From contig SUZP01000011.1 in NCBI GenBank assembly GCA_015059865.1, positions 1 through 42,221 of the forward strand: a DNA stretch of 42,221 bases, given 5' to 3'. Position 1 is the stretch's first letter; each line of letters begins with the position of its first letter. Under the pieces are notes generated by a model that was not told the DNA's origin, ran no database searches, and was given only the letters and a program-made list of their open reading frames with translations. This document shows, piece after piece, positions 7,634-15,177 of this stretch. A program made the position numbers and the translations under genes. This DNA is from Rikenellaceae bacterium. GTDB taxonomy: Bacteria; Bacteroidota; Bacteroidia; Bacteroidales; Rikenellaceae.

Positions 7634-8428
7634 ATGGAGCCATCTTCATCAATATTACGCCTCACCTTCCTCGGAACGGGTACTTCGCAGGGTGTTCCTG
7701 TCATCGGTTGCGACTGCGCTGTATGCTGCTCAACAGACACGAGGGATAGGCGTTTGCGCACTTCGGCAATGGTCGAGGTGGGCGACAAACGATTTGTGAT
7801 AGATGCAGGTCCCGACTTCCGCGAGCAGATGTTGCGCGAAGGGGTGAGCCATATTACGGCCATACTACTAACGCACAAGCATAAAGACCATATAGGCGGC
7901 TTAGACGATGTCCGCGCCTTGAACTTTGTAGATTATCCGCAGGCAATACATACCGTACATATCTACGGCACGCACGATAGTTGCTCTTGTGTGCGTAAGG
8001 ACTACGACTATGCCTTCTCGGATAACCCCTATCGAGGTGTTCCGCAGATGGTGTTGCACGAGTTCGACACGGAGCCATTCGAGATTGAGGGGGTGGAGAT
8101 TGTGCCGATACGGGGTGCACACTCACGGTTTGAGGTTACTGGATTTCGCTTTGGTAAGTTGGCCTATCTGACCGACTTCAAGGAGATTGACAATAAGGAG
8201 TTGAGCAAGTTACAGGGCGTAGAGCTGTTGGTCGTAAACGCCTTGCGATTTGAGCCGCACGACTCGCACTTTTCGGTCGAGGAGGCGTTGCAGGTGATAG
8301 AGAGGGTTGCTCCGCAGAGGGCATACCTTACGCATATGTCGCACGATATTGGTCTGCACTGCGTGGCAAACTTGCGACTGCCTGAGGGGGTAGAGTTTGC
8401 ATACGATGGACTAAAAATTGAAATCTAA
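7634..8428 (+). CDS. MBL-fold metal-dependent hydrolase, PhnP-like
   Basis: A 264-residue metallo-beta-lactamase-fold protein. The N terminus FLGTGTSQGVPVIGC(D)C and the metal motif HKHKDH (H81, H83, D85, H86) followed by GLDD are characteristic of the PhnP/cyclic phosphodiesterase branch, and a later AHSRFEVTGFRFGKLAYLTD and LTHMSHDIGLH supply further metal ligands. Members hydrolyse phosphodiester or lactone-like bonds. The substrate here is unknown. I chose the ATG at 7634 over an in-frame TTG at 7613 because the promoter box ends at 7603. The stop is 5 bases before the SDR gene, so the two are probably one operon. Confidence 0.88.
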   Translation: MEPSSSILRLTFLGTGTSQGVPVIGCDCAVCCSTDTRDRRLRTSAMVEVGDKRFVIDAGPDFREQMLREGVSHITAILLTHKHKDHIGGLDDVRALNFVDYPQAIHTVHIYGTHDSCSCVRKDYDYAFSDNPYRGVPQMVLHEFDTEPFEIEGVEIVPIRGAHSRFEVTGFRFGKLAYLTDFKEIDNKELSKLQGVELLVVNALRFEPHDSHFSVEEALQVIERVAPQRAYLTHMSHDIGLHCVANLRLPEGVEFAYDGLKIEI

Positions 8429-8433
8429 AAGAT

Positions 8434-9252
8434 ATGAAAAACGCATTAAACGGAAAGGTCGTAGTGATTACTGGCGCGTCGTCAGGTATCGGCGAGGCGA
8501 TGGCGCGTTTGTACTCGAAGATGGGGGCGAAGGTTGTGCTTGGTGCTCGCAACGAGGAGAAACTCGCACTGCTCGTACAGATTATCGAGTCGGAGGGCGG
8601 CGAGGCTGCCTATATCGCTACCGATGTGACGAAGGAGTACGACTGCAAACGCCTTATAGAGAAGGCGGTCGAGGTGTTCGGTGGGGTAGATGTGTTGATT
8701 TGCAATGCGGGTATCTCGATGCGCGCAATATTTGATGATGTAGATATGAGTGTCTTGCACCGATTGATGGATGTAAATTTCTGGGGTACAGCCTACTGTG
8801 CAAAGTATGCTCTGCCATATCTGCAAGCCTCGAAGGGTTCGTTGGTGGGTATCTCCTCGGTAGCCGGAATACACGGATTGCCAGGCAGAACGGGCTACTC
8901 GGCGTCGAAGTTTGCAATGACAGGACTGCTCGAAACCATACGCGTCGAGAATATCAAGAAGGGGTTGCATGTGATGGTTGCTTGTCCGGGATTTACCGCC
9001 TCGAATGTTCGCTTCTCGGCACTTACGGCCGACGGCTCGGCGCAGGGCGAGACGCCACGCGAGGAGGGCAAGATGATGACTGCCGAGGAGGTGGCACGCA
9101 TCGTAGCAGATGGCATTGCCAAGCGCAAACGCCTCTGCCTTATGGAGGCGGAGGGGCGCGCAACCCACTTTGTTAAGAAGTTTGCTCCGGGACTTGTCGA
9201 TAGAATTTTTTATTGGGTTATGTCGCGCGAGCCAAACTCCCCCTTTAAGTAA
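8434..9252 (+). CDS. Short-chain dehydrogenase/reductase (SDR family)
   Basis: A 272-residue classical SDR: cofactor motif TGASSGIG (13-20), NAG (91-93), catalytic S141/S142, and YSASK with Y155 and K159. R39 after the second strand (LGARN) suggests an NADP preference. A C-terminal extension of about 60 residues ends SREPNSPFK. Such proteins reduce ketones or oxidise alcohols, often lipid-like ones, in the cytoplasm or at the membrane. It starts 5 bases after the MBL-fold hydrolase gene and is probably co-transcribed. The substrate is not identifiable. Confidence 0.92.
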   Translation: MKNALNGKVVVITGASSGIGEAMARLYSKMGAKVVLGARNEEKLALLVQIIESEGGEAAYIATDVTKEYDCKRLIEKAVEVFGGVDVLICNAGISMRAIFDDVDMSVLHRLMDVNFWGTAYCAKYALPYLQASKGSLVGISSVAGIHGLPGRTGYSASKFAMTGLLETIRVENIKKGLHVMVACPGFTASNVRFSALTADGSAQGETPREEGKMMTAEEVARIVADGIAKRKRLCLMEAEGRATHFVKKFAPGLVDRIFYWVMSREPNSPFK

Positions 9253-9261
9253 AGCTCTTTA

Positions 9262-9329
9262 ACAAGGCTCTTTCGGCATCTGCCTTGTCTGGAAAATGCT
9301 CATTTACGCCAAGTAAACTCCGCTTTTCC
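9262..9329. other. Two stem-loops after the SDR gene
   Basis: ACAAGGC (9262-9268) pairs with GCCTTGT (9282-9288), and a longer imperfect hairpin runs from GGAAAA (9291) to TTTTCC (9329) with the core TTTACGCCAAGTAAA. The apical ACGCCAAGT is identical to the loop region of the terminator at 24679-24723. Neither hairpin has a convincing T-run. They may be transcript-end structures of the MBL/SDR operon. Confidence 0.4.
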
Positions 9330-9373
9330 AGCCTGCGAGCAGCTTCAAAATAGCTCTTGTTATACAACTTTAC

Positions 9374-9414
9374 ACAAAAAGTGGTGCAACTCGTTACTCC
9401 GAAGTTGCACCACT
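9374..9414 (-). terminator. Terminator of the dnaN-ybgC cluster
   Basis: AGTGGTGCAACT (9380-9391) pairs perfectly with AGTTGCACCACT (9403-9414). Read leftward the stem is followed by TTTTTGTG, and it starts 3 bases after the ybgC stop codon. Confidence 0.75.
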
Positions 9415-9416
9415 CT

Positions 9417-9830
9417 CTATTCGGTCAATCCCACCTGCTTCAACCCATCAATCAGATATTGTGGCGCGCGACATGGTCGTTTCGTTTCGCCATTGAGGAA
9501 GCCAAGCCAAGTGTGCCCCGTGTTGATGGGCGAGCCAGACTCGTTGTAGAGTTCGTAGCGTACCTTCAAACGCACCATAGGCAACTCCTCGATAATTACG
9601 CGCACGGTAATCTCCTCGTCGAAGTGTGCTGGTTGGATATATTTTGAGCCTACCTCCAAAATAGGGGAGATAATGCCCTTCTTCTCCATCTCGTCGTAAG
9701 GCATACCCCACGCACGCAACGCTGCGACACGAGCCACCTCGTAGTAGACTATGTAGTTCGAGTGGTGGACAATACCCATCTGGTCGGTATCCTTGTATCG
9801 AACTCTTATCTTCTCATCGTAGAAAATCAT
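9417..9830 (-). CDS. ybgC: Acyl-CoA thioesterase, YbgC/4HBT hot-dog fold
   Basis: A 137-residue hot-dog-fold protein. The segment RYKDTDQMGIVHHSNYIVYYE (about 11-31) is the signature of the YbgC-type 4-hydroxybenzoyl-CoA thioesterase family, with D16 as the expected catalytic aspartate. Such enzymes release free acids from acyl-CoA or acyl-ACP in the cytoplasm, and in some bacteria are linked to envelope lipid metabolism. Its ATG overlaps the TGA of the upstream ribF-like gene (ATGA), so translation is probably coupled. It is last in the leftward cluster and is followed by a strong terminator. Confidence 0.9.
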   Translation of the reverse strand: MIFYDEKIRVRYKDTDQMGIVHHSNYIVYYEVARVAALRAWGMPYDEMEKKGIISPILEVGSKYIQPAHFDEEITVRVIIEELPMVRLKVRYELYNESGSPINTGHTWLGFLNGETKRPCRAPQYLIDGLKQVGLTE

Positions 9831-10555
9831 AACTCTATCTCTATCTTTTGTGAAAATCTATACTTCTGCTCTATCCTGCCATCTGCAATCTTGCAACGAC
9901 ACTCCTCGCCATCGATACGGCACACATACTCTCCATTTGTTGGCAATAGCTTTAATTTATCGGTAGCAACTACACCCTTTTCGTCTGCCATACCTATAAT
10001 TATATAGGGGTGTCCGAGCATCTGTCGGGCGAGCGCTGTATCTCCCTCACTGAGAGCCTTGCGTATGGTGGTCGAAGAGACCTTATTGCCGTTGTCGGTA
10101 TATTGTGCAATCTCGACAACCTGCAATGCTCCGTGCTGTAATAGGAACGAGTGATTGCCCTCTTTGTTGTGTCCGAAATGGTGGTTGTAACCTACAATAA
10201 GTTGCTTTATGCCGAGTCTGCCGACAAGGTAGTCGTCGATGAAAGTCTCACGCGAGAGCTGACTAAACGCCTTGTCGAAGGGGATGACGACAACATAATC
10301 GATGCCTACCGCCTCCAACAATCGGCACTTCTCCTCGAAGGTGGAGAGCAGGCGCAAACCCTCGTCGTTGCCGAGTGTGATGCGAGGGTGGGGCTCGAAG
10401 GTGAGCACAACACTCTCGCCGCCGCACTCCTTAGCAAGGCGTACAACCTCGTCGAGTAGTATGCGATGCCCTCGATGCACTCCATCGTAGGAGCCCACCG
10501 TAGCTACGGCATTGCGAAGCTGAGGCGGATTGTCAAAACCCCAAACTACTCTCAT
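9827..10555 (-). CDS. ribF: FAD synthetase (RibF) with a shortened riboflavin kinase region
   Basis: The N-terminal 160 residues are a clear FAD synthetase: GSYDGVHRGH (21-30, the nucleotidyltransferase HxGH motif), LTFEPHPR and STTIRKAL. FAD synthetase adenylylates FMN to FAD. At 242 residues it is about 65 shorter than bifunctional RibF. After a GHPYIIIG strand the expected riboflavin-kinase motifs (GFPTAN and the following GVY/NPTF stretch) are not visible, only a short beta-rich remnant (about 190-242). It may therefore lack kinase activity. I chose the ATG at 10555, 7 bases after the rex stop; longer versions would run into rex. Confidence 0.85.
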   Translation of the reverse strand: MRVVWGFDNPPQLRNAVATVGSYDGVHRGHRILLDEVVRLAKECGGESVVLTFEPHPRITLGNDEGLRLLSTFEEKCRLLEAVGIDYVVVIPFDKAFSQLSRETFIDDYLVGRLGIKQLIVGYNHHFGHNKEGNHSFLLQHGALQVVEIAQYTDNGNKVSSTTIRKALSEGDTALARQMLGHPYIIIGMADEKGVVATDKLKLLPTNGEYVCRIDGEECRCKIADGRIEQKYRFSQKIEIEL

Positions 10556-10562
10556 TTTTGCG

Positions 10563-11213
10563 CTATTGATTGTTACTCTCCTCGGCAGCCTTGACGAAGT
10601 AGGCAACCTTTTCGAGAATGGTTGTGATATCGTAGTTTTCGACCACAATACCCTGAGGGAAATTTAGCTGTGCCGAGGTGAAGTTCAGCACGCCCTTGAT
10701 ACCTGCATTGATGATTGGCACCGTGTATTGCAACGCTTGCGAAGATGGCAACGAGATGATAACGATACCAATATCGTTGTTCGCAACTACATCCTCGAAA
10801 TCGTCGATATGGTAGCACGGAATATCCATAATGGTTGAGCCAACCTTTGCCTTATCAACATCGAAAGCTGCCGTGATACGGATGTTCAACTGCTTTGAGT
10901 TGAAGTATTTAGTGATGGCTTGACCAAGGTGTCCCATACCTAAAACGGCCACCTTCATCGTGTTCTCGCTGTAAAGTATAGAGTCGATAAAGTCAATCAA
11001 CACCTTCACATCGTAGCCCTTCTTCGTGTCGCTCGAAAAGCCTATCAACATCAAGTCGCGTCGCACCTGTACGGCGGTAATGCCGTGCATACCTGCCAAG
11101 ATGTGCGAAAAGACATGGGTGATACCTTGTCTATGACACGAGATAAGTGTTCGGCGATACTCGCTGAGTCGCTCAATGGTCTTTTCGGGTATTGTAGTGT
11201 GAATGTTTGCCAT
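10563..11213 (-). CDS. rex: Redox-sensing transcriptional repressor Rex
   Basis: A 216-residue homologue of Rex, the repressor that leaves DNA when NADH rises relative to NAD+. The N-terminal winged helix (about 1-80) carries the recognition-helix motif VQVRRDL (48-54), and the Rossmann domain begins VAVLGMGHLGQAI (G92, G94, G97). A C-terminal helix (ILEKVAYFVKAAE) fits the domain-swapped dimer. It lies 2 bases after the LysM gene and 7 bases before ribF, in the same direction. I found no Rex-type operator in this window that I would defend. Confidence 0.95.
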   Translation of the reverse strand: MANIHTTIPEKTIERLSEYRRTLISCHRQGITHVFSHILAGMHGITAVQVRRDLMLIGFSSDTKKGYDVKVLIDFIDSILYSENTMKVAVLGMGHLGQAITKYFNSKQLNIRITAAFDVDKAKVGSTIMDIPCYHIDDFEDVVANNDIGIVIISLPSSQALQYTVPIINAGIKGVLNFTSAQLNFPQGIVVENYDITTILEKVAYFVKAAEESNNQ

Positions 11214-11215
11214 AT

Positions 11216-12910
11216 CTATTCTGTTGTTATGGTGAAGTTACTGTTGTAATTCACCTTTATCCACTGGTTGTTTACTCTGATGCCACTTGTTGGGTGTTGT
11301 TCGAAGGAGTAGGGCGTTAGCAGAGGAGTCAAATGCGCCCCCTCCAAACCTGTCTCCATAGCTCCAAACAACGACTTTATGAATACCACCGCTGCATCGT
11401 AACCGCGATAGGCGTAGAGCGATGGTAATGTGCCAAACTCTTCGACAAAACGCTTGTCAAAAGCACGGATTATCGGCTCACTACGGCGAGCGTGGTAGGT
11501 TGAGAGCATAGTTACATTATTTGCAAATAGTATTGCGCGGTCGATATTGTTGTAGCGGTTCCAGCGATTATTGCCAAAGACGATAAATGGCACAACTCTC
11601 TGCGAGCGTGCTGTGAGTGCGATATTCGCCGAGGCTATGGCCGCCAAAATTCTATCGACATCAATCTCGTTGCTTGCTGTGATGACTATAACTGTCGGCT
11701 CTGTACCACGCAGCAGAGGAGACATATCGCTTGGGGATGGTGTGTCATCGACTACCAAGCCCTCGGCACGAGCCTTCTCGCGCTCCTTCTCGCGCTTCTC
11801 GATAACGGATGGATGTTCGTAGATGTATTTATGCTCCACCACATACGAGCTATCTCGCAACATCGAGCGCACCTCTGCATCGAACGCCGCGTCGATACTC
11901 TCGGTCGAGATAATCACTACGCGCTTCGAGCCATCGAACATCGAGCGTACCTTCTCCAACTTTGTTGCTGGCGATGGCGACATCTGAAATACGAGGTCGC
12001 TCGTGGTGTGAGTGAGGTTTGCCAACGGCGATACGATAGGTATATTTCGTCTTTGCAGAGCCGTAGCCACAGGCAAGAGCTCATCCTCGTAGACAGGTCC
12101 CACAACCAAATCAACCTTGTCGAGTGCCCCCGAAGAGATAATCTGCTCGACACGATTATAGTCGTGTGCCGTGTTGTAGAGATTGAGATTTATGGAGTGT
12201 CCCGACATACGCACACTATCCAAACCGACCAAAAATCCGCGATAGAAGTCGAGATAGTTTTGCGTAGGTCGCTCCTCCGAGCCGAGGGGTAGTAATAACG
12301 CCACTTCGGCTGTGTCGCCCTGCTTTAATGTGCGGAATTGCGCTGTCGAGAGTGGCTTATGTTCCGTCGCAACCTCAGTTTGTGTTGGTGCTACTTGTGA
12401 TGTAGGTGCAATATCGGTCTGTGGTGCAGGTGTAGATGTAGATGGCTGTGTTGATGTAGCTGTTTGCTCCACGATGGGCTGTGTAGCCCTCAATGGTATC
12501 TCGATAACCTGTCCAGCCTTCAACCCCCTCTTGATATGAGGATTTACAGCTCGCAACTCCTCGATGGTCAGATTGTTCTGCTTGGCCAACGAGTAGAGCG
12601 TCTCGCCCTTTACAACCTTGTGCATTCGCGACATAGGTTGAGCAGGAGCTGTGGTGTGACTCGCCACCTTCGCAGGTATCTTGATGCGAGTGCCCGCCTT
12701 TAATCCATCGACAAGAGAGGCGTTTGCCGCCTTGATATCATCAACCGTAACACCATATTGCTTCGCCAACGAGTAGAGTGTTTCACCCTTCGCGACATCG
12801 TGAATGGTATATTTTGCACCCCCGATAACGACAATCTCCTGCGCCGACACAGCGAATACTGCACCGAGGAGAATAGAAGCAAGGGTTACGATAAAACTGC
12901 GTATCTTCAT
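11216..12910 (-). CDS. Exported protein with two LysM domains and a periplasmic-binding-protein-like domain
   Basis: A 564-residue protein with a signal peptide (about 1-23, cut near VSAQ). Two LysM domains at about 34-78 and 96-138, each with the KGETLYSLAKQ core and a V/I-E/K-IP end, should bind peptidoglycan. A Pro/Thr/Gln-rich linker (about 141-190) leads to a domain (about 200-560) resembling the substrate-binding proteins of branched-chain amino-acid ABC transporters (LLLPLGSEERPTQNYLDFYRG, LVVGPVYEDELLPVA, GYDAAVVFIKSL). No transporter genes are near, so it may sense or hold a ligand at the cell wall. It sits 5 bases after the dnaQ-like gene and 2 before rex. Confidence 0.88.
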   Translation of the reverse strand: MKIRSFIVTLASILLGAVFAVSAQEIVVIGGAKYTIHDVAKGETLYSLAKQYGVTVDDIKAANASLVDGLKAGTRIKIPAKVASHTTAPAQPMSRMHKVVKGETLYSLAKQNNLTIEELRAVNPHIKRGLKAGQVIEIPLRATQPIVEQTATSTQPSTSTPAPQTDIAPTSQVAPTQTEVATEHKPLSTAQFRTLKQGDTAEVALLLPLGSEERPTQNYLDFYRGFLVGLDSVRMSGHSINLNLYNTAHDYNRVEQIISSGALDKVDLVVGPVYEDELLPVATALQRRNIPIVSPLANLTHTTSDLVFQMSPSPATKLEKVRSMFDGSKRVVIISTESIDAAFDAEVRSMLRDSSYVVEHKYIYEHPSVIEKREKEREKARAEGLVVDDTPSPSDMSPLLRGTEPTVIVITASNEIDVDRILAAIASANIALTARSQRVVPFIVFGNNRWNRYNNIDRAILFANNVTMLSTYHARRSEPIIRAFDKRFVEEFGTLPSLYAYRGYDAAVVFIKSLFGAMETGLEGAHLTPLLTPYSFEQHPTSGIRVNNQWIKVNYNSNFTITTE

Positions 12911-12915
12911 CTAAT

Positions 12916-13680
12916 CTATTTGAGTCGTAACTTAATCTCGGTAAAAATCTTCTTGGTGTATTGAGGGAAGTCGCCATTCATAATCCAGTCGTAGTAACTT
13001 GGCTCCTTGCGGAATACCTCCTCAACAGACTGTCCTTTATACTTTCCGAAGGCAAAGACCTCCACGCCATTGTCGTCATAGTTGATACGGCCTGCAAAAT
13101 CTGCCGTCTTAGCACGAGTGGAGAACTCCGAGAGGAACTCCACACTATTTTCGAGGTCGCTATATCTCTCCAATTGCGAACACAATACCTCATAGGTCGC
13201 CATCGTATCGGCATCGGCACTATGTGCTGCCTCCAACTCCTTGCCACAATAGAAGCGGTATGCTGCAACCAAGGTGCGTTCCTCCTTCTTGTGAAAGATA
13301 TTCTGCACATCGACATACTTTGCCTTCTTGAAGAAATCGACCTCAACGCCTGCGCGCATAAACTCCTCGGCCAGCAGTGGCAGGTCGAAGCGGTTGGAGT
13401 TGAAGCCGCAGAAGTCGCAGCCCACCATAAACTCGCGCAACGACTTCGCTACTTGACGGAATGTCGGGCACTCCTTCACATCTTCATCGGTGATGTGATG
13501 CACGGCCGTAGCCTCCGCAGGGATTGGCATCTCCGGATTTATGCGACGAGTGCGAACAATCTGCTCGCCATCAGGCATAACCTTAACGACCGAGATTTCG
13601 ACAATTCGGTCGGTCGATATATTGGTGCCCGTGGTCTCCAAATCGAAGAAGACCATCGGGCGTTTCAAATTTAGCTTCAT
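12916..13680 (-). CDS. 3'-5' exonuclease, DnaQ-like (DEDDh) with DUF3820-type C terminus
   Basis: A 254-residue protein. The exonuclease domain (about 1-180) has the DEDDh residues in order: D13 and E15 in FFDLETTG, a central aspartate in FNSNRFDLPLL, and H and D in AHSADADTM. The C-terminal 60 residues (VFAFGKYKGQSVEEVF and PSYYDWIMNGDFP) match the DUF3820/exodeoxyribonuclease X C-terminal motif. It probably trims or proofreads DNA ends, perhaps as a Pol III epsilon homologue. The ATG at 13680 starts directly before KLNLKRPMVFFDLETTG; an upstream start would lie inside the heptamer repeats. It is followed by the LysM gene 5 bases on. Confidence 0.9.
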   Translation of the reverse strand: MKLNLKRPMVFFDLETTGTNISTDRIVEISVVKVMPDGEQIVRTRRINPEMPIPAEATAVHHITDEDVKECPTFRQVAKSLREFMVGCDFCGFNSNRFDLPLLAEEFMRAGVEVDFFKKAKYVDVQNIFHKKEERTLVAAYRFYCGKELEAAHSADADTMATYEVLCSQLERYSDLENSVEFLSEFSTRAKTADFAGRINYDDNGVEVFAFGKYKGQSVEEVFRKEPSYYDWIMNGDFPQYTKKIFTEIKLRLK

Positions 13681-13688
13681 ATCTAAAT

Positions 13689-13793
13689 TTAATTGACAAT
13701 TGACAGTTGACAATGGACAATTAAAGGATTTTATATTTAATAATAAAAACGATTTATCGTTTTACCACTAATTGTCAATTTTCAATTTGAAAA
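13689..13793. repeat. Heptamer repeat spacer between dnaN and the exonuclease gene
   Basis: AATTGAC AATTGAC AGTTGAC AATGGAC AATT (13691-13722) is a 7-bp-period repeat, with a related AATTGTCAATTTTCAATTTG near the dnaN stop (about 13770-13790). These are the reverse complement of the CMATTGT units at 25064. No promoter stands out, so the exonuclease gene may be read from dnaN. Confidence 0.65.
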
Positions 13794-14918
13794 TTATGCG
13801 TTAATCATCATCGGCATCAACAACATAAGTGTAGATGAAGCCTGAACATCATCGTATACAGGCTTGTAGACACCAGCACGGGTAGAGTCTGCCAACTCGA
13901 CAAGGATAGTCGGCGTTTCGAGGTTGGTCAAAATCTCCACCAAGAAGGTCGATTTGAAGCCGATAGTGATAGGTGCACCCTCGTAGCTGCACGACAAGGT
14001 CTCGTTTGCCGAGATTGAGAAGTTTACATCCTGCGCTGCAAGCACAACCTTATTGTTCGAGATGTCGAGGCGGATAAGGTTTGTTGTAGGGTTCGAGCAG
14101 ACTGCCACACGCTTGATAGCATTCAAAAGTCCAACTCTATCAACCAACAACTTGTTAGGGTTAGCCTGTGGAATAACTACATTGTAGTTAGGGTACGAGC
14201 CCTCGATAAGACGACAAACCAAGGTACTCGACGACAACTCGAATACAACATTCTTCTGGTCGAAGGTCATCTTCACCTCGCCCTCCTCCTTCAAGAGGAT
14301 ATTCTTCAACAAGTTTGCAGGCTTCTTTGGCAAGATAAATGCAGCCTTCACACCGCAAGCGCACTCTACGGTGTGCTTAACCAACTTGTGAGCATCGGTA
14401 GCTACGCAGGTCAGCTCGTTCTCGTCGAGGTTGAAGTATACTCCATTCATCACAGGGCGCAACTCGTCATCTGCCGTAGCGAAGAGAGTCTTGTTGATGC
14501 CATTTACCAAGATATCAACATCGAGCGACACCTCGCTCTTCTCTGCCGACAACTCGTGTGTCTTAGGATAGCTTACAGGGTTTGCACCCGGTACCGAAGA
14601 GCTACCGCTGTTCCAAGCGATGTTAATCTCCCAATTGTTCTCGTTTACATCGAGCGTAAGCGGCATCTCCGAGCACTCCTTCAATACATCGAGCATCAAC
14701 TTAGCAGGAGCAGCTACCGTGCCCTCCTTCTCGACATTGTCCACCTGAATTGTACCTACAAGAGTAGTTTCGAGGTCAGAAGTTGTAACCTTCAACTCGT
14801 TACCCTTCAACTCCATCAAGAAGTAGTCGAGAATTGGAAGCGTGTTCTTGCTGTTGATTACCTTGCCCGTTGTCGCAAGCAGCGACAATAAAGCCGAACT
14901 TGATACTGTGAATTTCAT
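13794..14918 (-). CDS. dnaN: DNA polymerase III subunit beta (sliding clamp)
   Basis: A 374-residue protein of standard beta-clamp length. The N terminus (MKFTVSSSALLSLLATTGKVINSKNTLPIL), the VTTSDLETTL segment of domain 1, the YPNYNVVIPQANPNKL segment, and the C-terminal MLLMPMMINA, where family members have a conserved M-P-M(R) tail, all match DnaN. The clamp encircles DNA and holds polymerase III on the template. It opens a leftward cluster that continues, after a 113-base repeat spacer, with an exonuclease, LysM protein, rex, ribF and ybgC. No dnaA or recF is adjacent, so there is no sign of the origin here. Confidence 0.96.
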   Translation of the reverse strand: MKFTVSSSALLSLLATTGKVINSKNTLPILDYFLMELKGNELKVTTSDLETTLVGTIQVDNVEKEGTVAAPAKLMLDVLKECSEMPLTLDVNENNWEINIAWNSGSSSVPGANPVSYPKTHELSAEKSEVSLDVDILVNGINKTLFATADDELRPVMNGVYFNLDENELTCVATDAHKLVKHTVECACGVKAAFILPKKPANLLKNILLKEEGEVKMTFDQKNVVFELSSSTLVCRLIEGSYPNYNVVIPQANPNKLLVDRVGLLNAIKRVAVCSNPTTNLIRLDISNNKVVLAAQDVNFSISANETLSCSYEGAPITIGFKSTFLVEILTNLETPTILVELADSTRAGVYKPVYDDVQASSTLMLLMPMMINA

Positions 14919-14998
14919 AATTTCTGTTACTTTAAGTTTATACTATTGTTTTGTGTTTTCTTTTTTTTCTTTTTTTTTGCGCAAGCAATTTATATCGT

Positions 14999-15155
14999 CG
15001 GGCTCTCAGCCCTCTATGGCGTCACACCTGCGGTGTTCTATGGCGTCGGACTTTCAGTCCTCTATGGCGCGCGCCATAGAGCAGTCTTTGGACTGCGCCG
15101 TTATAAAGGAGGCTTGCCTCCGCCGCCATAAAGCCAACTCGTTGGCGCCGCTATG
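14999..15155. repeat. Mirror-image array of six perfect mini-hairpins
   Basis: Six perfect hairpins follow one another: GGGCT-CTC-AGCCC (15000-15012), ACACC-TGC-GGTGT (15024-15036), GGACT-TTC-AGTCC (15048-15060), GCAGTC-TTTG-GACTGC (15081-15096), GGAGGC-TT-GCCTCC (15108-15121) and GCCAAC-TC-GTTGGC (15133-15146). The first three are separated by TCTATGGCGT-type spacers, the last three by spacers that are its reverse complement (GCCGTTATAAA, GCCGCCATAAA). The two halves meet in a 22-bp perfect palindrome (15060-15081). It fills the space just downstream of the nucleoside phosphorylase stop codon. Stems differ in sequence but keep pairing. Confidence 0.85.
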
Positions 15156-15177
15156 CTCGCTGCGCGCCGTTTCTCGT

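Noticed and set aside
10556..10562. Rex autoregulatory operator near rex
   Set aside because: The gaps around rex are only 2-7 bases and I could not find a TTGTnAn4TnACAA-like site I would defend elsewhere in the window.
10556..10648. Upstream in-frame extension of ribF
   Set aside because: It would run into rex in another frame; the ATG at 10555 begins a normal RibF N terminus.
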